From NCBI GenBank assembly GCA_018067055.1, contig JAGPVK010000084.1, positions 1 to 5,459 on the forward strand: a stretch of DNA of 5,459 nucleotides, read 5' to 3'. The position numbers and the translations under genes are program-made. This stretch comes from Sphingomonadales bacterium (GTDB lineage Bacteria; Pseudomonadota; Alphaproteobacteria; Sphingomonadales; Sphingomonadaceae). Every line of letters begins with the position of its first letter. Within the stretch, counting starts at the first letter, position 1. Positions 1 to 5,459 of this stretch are shown here, one piece after another. The notes beneath the pieces were generated by a model, which did no database searches, was not told where the DNA came from, and saw only the letters and a list, made by a program, of their open reading frames with translations.

Positions 1-15
1 AAATTTCCCGTTCAT
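1..15 (-). CDS. Possible start of a further operon gene (five codons visible, cut by window edge)
   Basis: One base after the moaA TAG stop there is an ATG on the minus strand (first base at 15), followed by open codons Met-Asn-Gly-Lys-Phe to the window edge. The one-base spacing equals that between narJ and narI and fits a next cistron, for instance another cofactor gene. Five codons cannot identify a product, and there is no strong ribosome binding site before it. It may equally be chance. Confidence 0.25.
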
Positions 16-16
16 G

Positions 17-1054
17 CTAGCCGCCGATGGAGGCGAGATGCGGTGTGGCGCCGCTATTGCCCTGTTGCAGCAAATGGCTTGGTGCCTTGGTCATGGTCAG
101 AGCGGTGATCCGGGCAACCAGTTCGTCCTGTTGGTGGTCGCTCACCAACAGTGGCCGCAGATCAATGCCGCCGTCGCCGAACAGGCAGAGATGGAATTTG
201 CCGGTCGCGGACACGCGCAGCCGGTTGCAGCTTGCACAGAAATCTTTCGAATAAGGCGCGATAATGCCAATCCGCCCCTTGGCGTCGGCATGGCCATATT
301 CGACCGCGGGTCCGGCTCCGGATACCCGAGGAAGCCGCGTCCAGCCGAGCTGTTCCAGCCGGTCGGTCACATTTTCGCCGGGCAGATGATGGGATTTGAA
401 AAATCCGGGATTGTCGTTGGTCCGCATCACTTCGATGAAGCGAAGGGAAATATCCCGCGCCGCCACAAATTCCAGAAAGTCGTCGATTTCCATGTGGTTG
501 AGGTCGCGCATCAGCACGGTGTTGATCTTGATATTCTCGATGCCCGCTGCGCGCGCCGCCTCGATGCCATCGAGCACTTCTTCGAGCCTGGCGTGGCCGG
601 TGATCTGCTTGAACTTCGCTGCGTCGAGAGAATCTATGCTGATATTGATCGCGCGGATACCGGCGTCGTAAAAGCTCTGCGCGCGTTCCGGCAAGCGATA
701 GCCATTGGTGGTCATCGCCAGCCGCCTTATGCCGGGGACATTGCTCACGGCGCCGGCAATCTCGTTAAATTCCTTGCGCAGCGTCGGTTCGCCGCCGGTA
801 AGCCTTATTTTCCACAGACCCAATGTCGCGAAGGCCCGGACCAGGCGCACGATTTCTTCCGGCGAAAGATTGGGCGGTGCGCCCTTGTCCTTGCGATAAC
901 CATCGGGCAGGCAATAGGTGCAGCGAAAATTGCACATATCGGTGAGTGACAGCCGCAGATATTCGAACCGCCGCCCCAACGCATCCGACAAGCCGGTGCT
1001 TTGCCCGACCGGATCGGGGGCTTTCGCGTCGATACGATCCGCTAAGCGATCCAT
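17..1054 (-). CDS. moaA: GTP 3',8-cyclase MoaA (radical SAM, molybdenum cofactor biosynthesis)
   Basis: MoaA is a cytoplasmic radical SAM enzyme that converts GTP to 3',8-cyclo-GTP, which MoaC then turns into cyclic pyranopterin monophosphate, the first intermediate of molybdopterin. From the ATG at 1054 it has 345 residues, slightly longer than E. coli MoaA (329) because of an N-terminal extension of about 25 residues. The N-terminal SAM cluster motif is C41-x3-C45-x2-C48 (DMCNFRCTYC) and the SAM-binding motif is GGEP (87-90). The C-terminal substrate-side [4Fe-4S] motif is C273-x2-C276-x13-C290 (CASCNRLR...HLC). It ends in the essential Gly-Gly tail (SIGG). A GTG at 1057 directly before the ATG is an alternative start. 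Either choice overlaps the isomerase stop (by 1 or 4 bases), with no clear ribosome binding site, so translation is probably coupled. Co-transcription with nar would raise cofactor synthesis when nitrate reductase is made. It may be a second copy beside a housekeeping moaA. Confidence 0.97.
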   Translation of the reverse strand: MDRLADRIDAKAPDPVGQSTGLSDALGRRFEYLRLSLTDMCNFRCTYCLPDGYRKDKGAPPNLSPEEIVRLVRAFATLGLWKIRLTGGEPTLRKEFNEIAGAVSNVPGIRRLAMTTNGYRLPERAQSFYDAGIRAINISIDSLDAAKFKQITGHARLEEVLDGIEAARAAGIENIKINTVLMRDLNHMEIDDFLEFVAARDISLRFIEVMRTNDNPGFFKSHHLPGENVTDRLEQLGWTRLPRVSGAGPAVEYGHADAKGRIGIIAPYSKDFCASCNRLRVSATGKFHLCLFGDGGIDLRPLLVSDHQQDELVARITALTMTKAPSHLLQQGNSGATPHLASIGG

Positions 1055-1872
1055 CACTGTACCAACGGCCCGTCCGCGGATTCAAATTCGACGCCTTCGA
1101 TCTCGCTGTTCGAGGCCAGTATCGAGAGATATTGCGACACCGCCTTGCGGAAACTGGCCTCCTCGAGATAGTCCGCGATCTTCTGTCGGACGGCTTCGAA
1201 GGGCAAGGTCTTACCCTCGGCCCGGCGACCGGCGCGGATGACATGGACGCCAAAACGGGATTTCACCGGACGGTCGCAAAGCTCGCCTTCTTTCAAGGCG
1301 AACAGCGCCTGCTCAAACGGTTCCACCGTCTGTCCGGGGCCGATCTGGCCAAGATTGCCGCCATGTTCCTTGGAAGAGCAAGCCGAAAGTTCACCGGCCA
1401 TCTTGCCGAACAGCTCCGGTTCCGCCTGCAATGTCCGGATCGCACCGCGCGCGTCGCCGATTGCCAGGGAGTAGGCAAATTCATCATCCGGTGATGCGGC
1501 GAACAAGATATGTTCCGCCTCGACAATCGTCGGCGATGAAAAGCGTTCCTGATGCTGCTCGTAATAGCGCCGGGCGGTTTCGTCGTCGGCCGATGGCGTT
1601 TTGACTTCCTGATCCAGCAACGCCTCGATCCGTGCATCGTCGGGAGCCAGTTTGTGGCCATCACCGTCTGTCAGGCTGGGCGCTGCTATATCAAGCCGGT
1701 TGGCCTCGTTCAGCAGCAACTGCCGGACGACCAGCGCTCTGGCGGCATGGGCCCAAGCCTCATCAGGCTTTTGCGCCGGATGGTTCTGCGCCTCTGACGC
1801 GATATCGCTTTGCGGAATTTCAATCCCGGCAACACTAATTCTTTCCATTGAAATTTCCATTACATCAGCCAT
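1054..1872 (-). CDS. Parvulin-type (PpiC/NifM-like) peptidyl-prolyl cis-trans isomerase of the nar operon
   Basis: The protein has 272 residues from the first ATG. Residues about 114-216 form a parvulin rotamase domain: EAEHILF (118-124, putative catalytic H121), SACSSKEHGGNLGQIGPGQT (163-182, putative catalytic C165) and SRFGVHVIRA (205-214, F207 and H210). Ahead of it is a helical region (about 36-62), a linker, and a conserved-looking LLDQEVKTP...RRYYEQHQERF block (85-111), as in NifM-like isomerases. A charged helical tail follows. There is no signal peptide or membrane helix, so it should act in the cytoplasm, unlike SurA or PrsA. By position, between narI and moaA, it probably helps fold or assemble the nitrate reductase or its cofactor system; this is inference. 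P. aeruginosa has a PpiC-type gene (PA3871) at the same place. The start is uncertain: in-frame ATGs at 1872, 1860 and 1848 all lack a good ribosome binding site. The TGA touches or overlaps the moaA start. Confidence 0.93.
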   Translation of the reverse strand: MADVMEISMERISVAGIEIPQSDIASEAQNHPAQKPDEAWAHAARALVVRQLLLNEANRLDIAAPSLTDGDGHKLAPDDARIEALLDQEVKTPSADDETARRYYEQHQERFSSPTIVEAEHILFAASPDDEFAYSLAIGDARGAIRTLQAEPELFGKMAGELSACSSKEHGGNLGQIGPGQTVEPFEQALFALKEGELCDRPVKSRFGVHVIRAGRRAEGKTLPFEAVRQKIADYLEEASFRKAVSQYLSILASNSEIEGVEFESADGPLVQ

Positions 1873-2569
1873 TGCGCATCGCCATTTTGCGTGATCGGAC
1901 GATCTGATAGCCAGACCGCCAGAGATAGCGAACCGGGGCGGACAGCATATGCACCAGCCGCGTAAACGGGAACAGCAAGAGTATCGTCAAACCAAGCACA
2001 AGATGCAGCTTGAACACGATATGAGCATCGGCGACATAGCTTGATGCACCGGACTGGAAGGTGAAAATACCTTGTGCCCAGGTCATGAACTTGACCATTT
2101 CGCCGCCATCGAGATGGCCCATCGACAAAGGTATCGTCGACATGCCCAGCACCAACTGAATCCATAGCAAAGCAAGGATCATGATATCGCTAAAGCTTGA
2201 TGTCGCGCGAATTCTGGCATCGAACAGACGCCGGTGCAAAAGCAGGGTGGCCCCTGCGAAAGCGAGCGTTCCGGCAACGCCGCCGACAACAATCGCCAAT
2301 ATCTGCTTGGCACTATGGGGAATGCCCAAGGCATCGAACAAGAAAATCGGGGTCAGCAGTCCACCGAGATGACCAAAGAAGATCACGATGACGCCAAGGT
2401 GGAACAGTACCGATCCGACCATCAGCTGTTTGCGGCGCAGCAACTGGCTCGAGCCAGACCGCCAGCCGTAAGGTTCTCTGTCAAAGCGGATGATCGATCC
2501 GATCGCCAGTACCGACAATGCGATATAGGGATAGATGCCAAAGAGCAGATGATTGAGAAAATCAGCCAT
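1865..2569 (-). CDS. narI: Respiratory nitrate reductase gamma subunit NarI (di-heme cytochrome b membrane anchor)
   Basis: NarI anchors NarGH to the cytoplasmic membrane, oxidises quinol and transfers electrons to NarH through two b-type hemes. With the chosen start it has 234 residues, close to E. coli NarI (225). It begins MADFLNHLLFGIYPYIALSV, the family's usual N-terminus. Five hydrophobic segments are visible, at about residues 8-27, 50-78, 89-112, 127-149 and 185-208. The four expected axial heme ligands are present: H57 and H207 (matching E. coli H56/H205) and H67 and H189 (matching H66/H187), with the same 10- and 18-residue spacings. The reading frame continues upstream to an ATG at 2611, but the ribosome binding site and homology support 2569. 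The end of the gene overlaps the following isomerase gene by 8 bases if that gene starts at its first ATG. Confidence 0.97.
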   Translation of the reverse strand: MADFLNHLLFGIYPYIALSVLAIGSIIRFDREPYGWRSGSSQLLRRKQLMVGSVLFHLGVIVIFFGHLGGLLTPIFLFDALGIPHSAKQILAIVVGGVAGTLAFAGATLLLHRRLFDARIRATSSFSDIMILALLWIQLVLGMSTIPLSMGHLDGGEMVKFMTWAQGIFTFQSGASSYVADAHIVFKLHLVLGLTILLLFPFTRLVHMLSAPVRYLWRSGYQIVRSRKMAMRNG

Positions 2570-2570
2570 G

Positions 2571-3274
2571 TCAGTTACTCCTTGCGGGTTCGGAGCCGGC
2601 CGGAACGGCAAAACGGTTTACCATTGCCGCGGCTTGCGGACATTCACCCGCGCCATCGGGTGCGGAGCCGGCACCGAAAGTGACTTCCTCCTCCTCCCAG
2701 GCGGCATCCAGTGCCTCGAGATCATCGGGATCGTCGGCGGGCTTGATCGCGCTTTGAACGTCAATGCTGCGATCAACCCCGATCAAGTCGCAAAGCGCGA
2801 TCAATATCGCCGCGTAGTTCGGGTCGCGCTGTTCCAGCCTTTGCGCCAGCGCTACCAGCACAACGCCGGGTTCTGCCAGCTGTTCGAGCGCTTCTTCTTT
2901 GGGCAAAATCGAACAATATTCCAGAAATTGCGGCAAATAGTCAGGCAGCTCGTTCGAGACCGGATCGAGGCCAGCAGCAAGATAACGATCGCGCAGATCA
3001 ACCATGGCCTGACCGCGGTCACGGCTCTCGCCATGAACATGTTCGAACAGGTATAGAGAATGGACTCTGCCGCGATCGAACAGCTCGACATAATCTTCCT
3101 GAATATCGATCAGGTCACTGGCGGCCAGTTTGCCCAGCAACGGGTCGAGTGCGGCAATTTGTTCCGCTCCCAGCAAGCCGTCTTCGATAAGCGCCGCGCG
3201 CATTTCGGGCGCTGCCTTTTGTACGTCAGCCGTAGGATATTGCAGCAGCGCGGACAGGATACGATAGGTTACGC

Positions 3275-3278
<4 letters not shown>
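2571..3278 (-). CDS. narJ: Nitrate reductase assembly chaperone NarJ (delta subunit)
   Basis: NarJ is a TorD/NarJ-family cytoplasmic chaperone. It binds apo-NarGH, is needed for Mo-cofactor and Fe-S insertion into NarG and for docking on NarI, and is not part of the mature enzyme. The protein has 235 residues, the usual size. It carries the family's central block from YVELFDRGRVHSLYLFEHVHG into ESRDRGQAMVDL (residues 63-95), followed by ELPDYLPQFLEY (110-121) and the acidic EEEEVTFG near residues 195-202. The protein looks soluble, with no signal peptide or membrane segment. The ATG overlaps the narH stop by four bases (ATGA) and sits behind GGAGGT, so the start is secure. The stop lies one base before the narI ATG. 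A NarW-type paralogue would look the same, but the position inside narGHJI settles the name. Confidence 0.97.
2578..2582 (-). promoter_or_regulatory. Ribosome binding site deciding the narI start
   Basis: AGGAG on the minus strand, within the last codons of narJ, is eight bases before the ATG at 2569. It favours that ATG over the in-frame upstream ATG at 2611, which would add 14 non-conserved residues and run deep into narJ. Confidence 0.75.
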
Positions 3279-4797
<1,519 letters not shown>

Positions 4798-4801
<4 letters not shown>

Positions 4802-5459
4802 GCCATCTGCTCCCCGGCCAATGCCCCTTCAGGCAATTCATCTTCCAACCAGTCCACTTTGGACAATTTGCGAACGATGACGAATTCGTCACGGTTTGAT
4901 CCGACCGTGCCGTAATAGTTGAAGCCGTAAGAAAGCTGGGCATAGCCACCGATCATATGGGTCGGTTTCAGCACCGCCCGGGTGACGCTGTTATGGATAC
5001 CGCCGCGATTGCCGGTCAGCGGTGAGCCTGGCACATTCACCAGCTTTTCCTGCGCGTGATACATGAACAAGGTTCCTTCCTTCATGCGCTGTGAGACGAC
5101 GACACGGGCGACCAGAGCGCCGTTGCTGTTGAAAGTCTCGACCCAGTCGTTATCGACAAGACCCGCTTTCGCGGCATCTATTTCCGACATCCAGACGATC
5201 GGTCCGCCGCGCGACAGGGTCAGCATCAGCAGATTGTCGGTATAGGTTGAGTGGATCCCCCATTTCTGGTGCGGCGTAATGAAATTCAGGATGACGTGCT
5301 TTTCATCTTTTGCCTGATCAATCATCGGCTTGACCGTCTTGGTGTCGATTGGCGGACGATAGACCGCAAATCCCTCACCAAAGGCACGCATCCAGCTGTG
5401 ATCCTGATAGAGCTGTTGCCGCCCGGTCAGGGTGCGCCAAGGGATCAGCTCGTGCACGT
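4798..5459 (-). CDS. narG: Respiratory nitrate reductase alpha subunit NarG, C-terminal part (5' end outside window)
   Basis: This is the last 219 or so codons of NarG, the catalytic subunit that reduces nitrate to nitrite at a Mo-bis-molybdopterin guanine dinucleotide centre on the cytoplasmic face of the membrane. The visible piece corresponds to the C-terminal molybdopterin-dinucleotide-binding domain. It aligns from memory with the end of the roughly 1,250-residue E. coli NarG through blocks such as WRTLTGRQQLYQDH (fragment residues 7-20), TPHQKWGIHSTY (61-72), FNSNGALVARVVVSQR (109-124), GGIHNSVTR (152-160) and GFNYYGTVGSNRDEF (178-192). The reading frame is open to the right edge. The GTG at 5457 is an internal valine, not a start. 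The N-terminal Fe-S and catalytic Mo regions cannot be checked. The TGA stop overlaps the narH ATG by four bases (ATGA), which suggests translational coupling. NarZ-type paralogues share these motifs, so the symbol rests on the operon context. Confidence 0.97.
4810..4815 (-). promoter_or_regulatory. Ribosome binding site of narH
   Basis: GGGGAG on the minus strand lies inside the narG coding end, eight bases before the narH ATG at 4801. It supports that start and shows that narH can recruit ribosomes as well as being coupled to narG by the ATGA overlap. Confidence 0.7.

Noticed and set aside
14..949. Long plus-strand open frame of 311 codons opposite moaA
   Set aside because: It is antisense to a MoaA gene with complete motifs, resembles no family I know, has no ribosome binding site of note, and is explained by GC-rich codon bias on the opposite strand.
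2480..2512. GATC-rich stretch as a possible regulatory or repeat element
   Set aside because: The repeated GATC and CGATC words lie in conserved narI codons (around the Ile-Ile-Arg-Phe-Asp segment), have no regular spacing and form no convincing inverted repeat.
2570..2611. Upstream ATG at 2611 giving NarI 14 extra residues
   Set aside because: The extension is Pro-rich and unlike NarI N-termini, would overlap narJ by about 40 bases, and has a worse initiation context than the ATG at 2569, which follows AGGAG.
5455..5457. GTG at the right edge as a start for a short protein
   Set aside because: The residues directly after it continue conserved internal NarG sequence, so it is an internal valine of a gene cut by the window edge.

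Overview
The whole window is coding on the minus strand. It holds the distal part of a respiratory nitrate reductase operon. In transcription order (right to left) the genes are the 3' end of narG, then complete narH, narJ, narI, a parvulin-type peptidyl-prolyl isomerase gene and moaA. Adjacent genes overlap by a few bases or lie one base apart, so this looks like a single polycistronic unit with translational coupling. No promoter, terminator, RNA gene, mobile element, repeat array or CRISPR was found. The promoter, where Fnr/Dnr- or NarL-type sites would be expected, must lie upstream of narG beyond the right edge.

Layout: narG C-terminal part (4798-5459, cut by the window edge), narH (3275-4801), narJ (2571-3278), narI (1865-2569), ppiC/NifM-like isomerase (1054-1872), moaA (17-1054 or 1057). 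Base 15 going left may be the first codon of one more gene, but only five codons are visible.

How the genes work together: NarG (Mo-bisMGD catalytic subunit), NarH (four-cluster Fe-S subunit) and NarI (di-heme b membrane anchor) form the membrane-bound, cytoplasm-facing quinol:nitrate oxidoreductase used for anaerobic nitrate respiration. NarJ is the dedicated chaperone for cofactor insertion and membrane assembly. MoaA starts molybdenum cofactor synthesis, so the operon supplies enzyme, assembly factor and part of the cofactor pathway together. The cytoplasmic isomerase between narI and moaA is probably a folding helper; its client is not known from the sequence.

Organism: the protein sequences and moderately high GC point to a proteobacterium, most likely an alphaproteobacterium. 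A sphingomonad-like host is possible but only an impression. The order narGHJI-ppiC-moaA is also known from Pseudomonas aeruginosa (PA3871 and moaA1 after narI), so the arrangement is not new. All metal and heme ligands that can be checked are intact, so the complete genes look functional. I found no evidence of an undescribed system; the least understood element is the isomerase.
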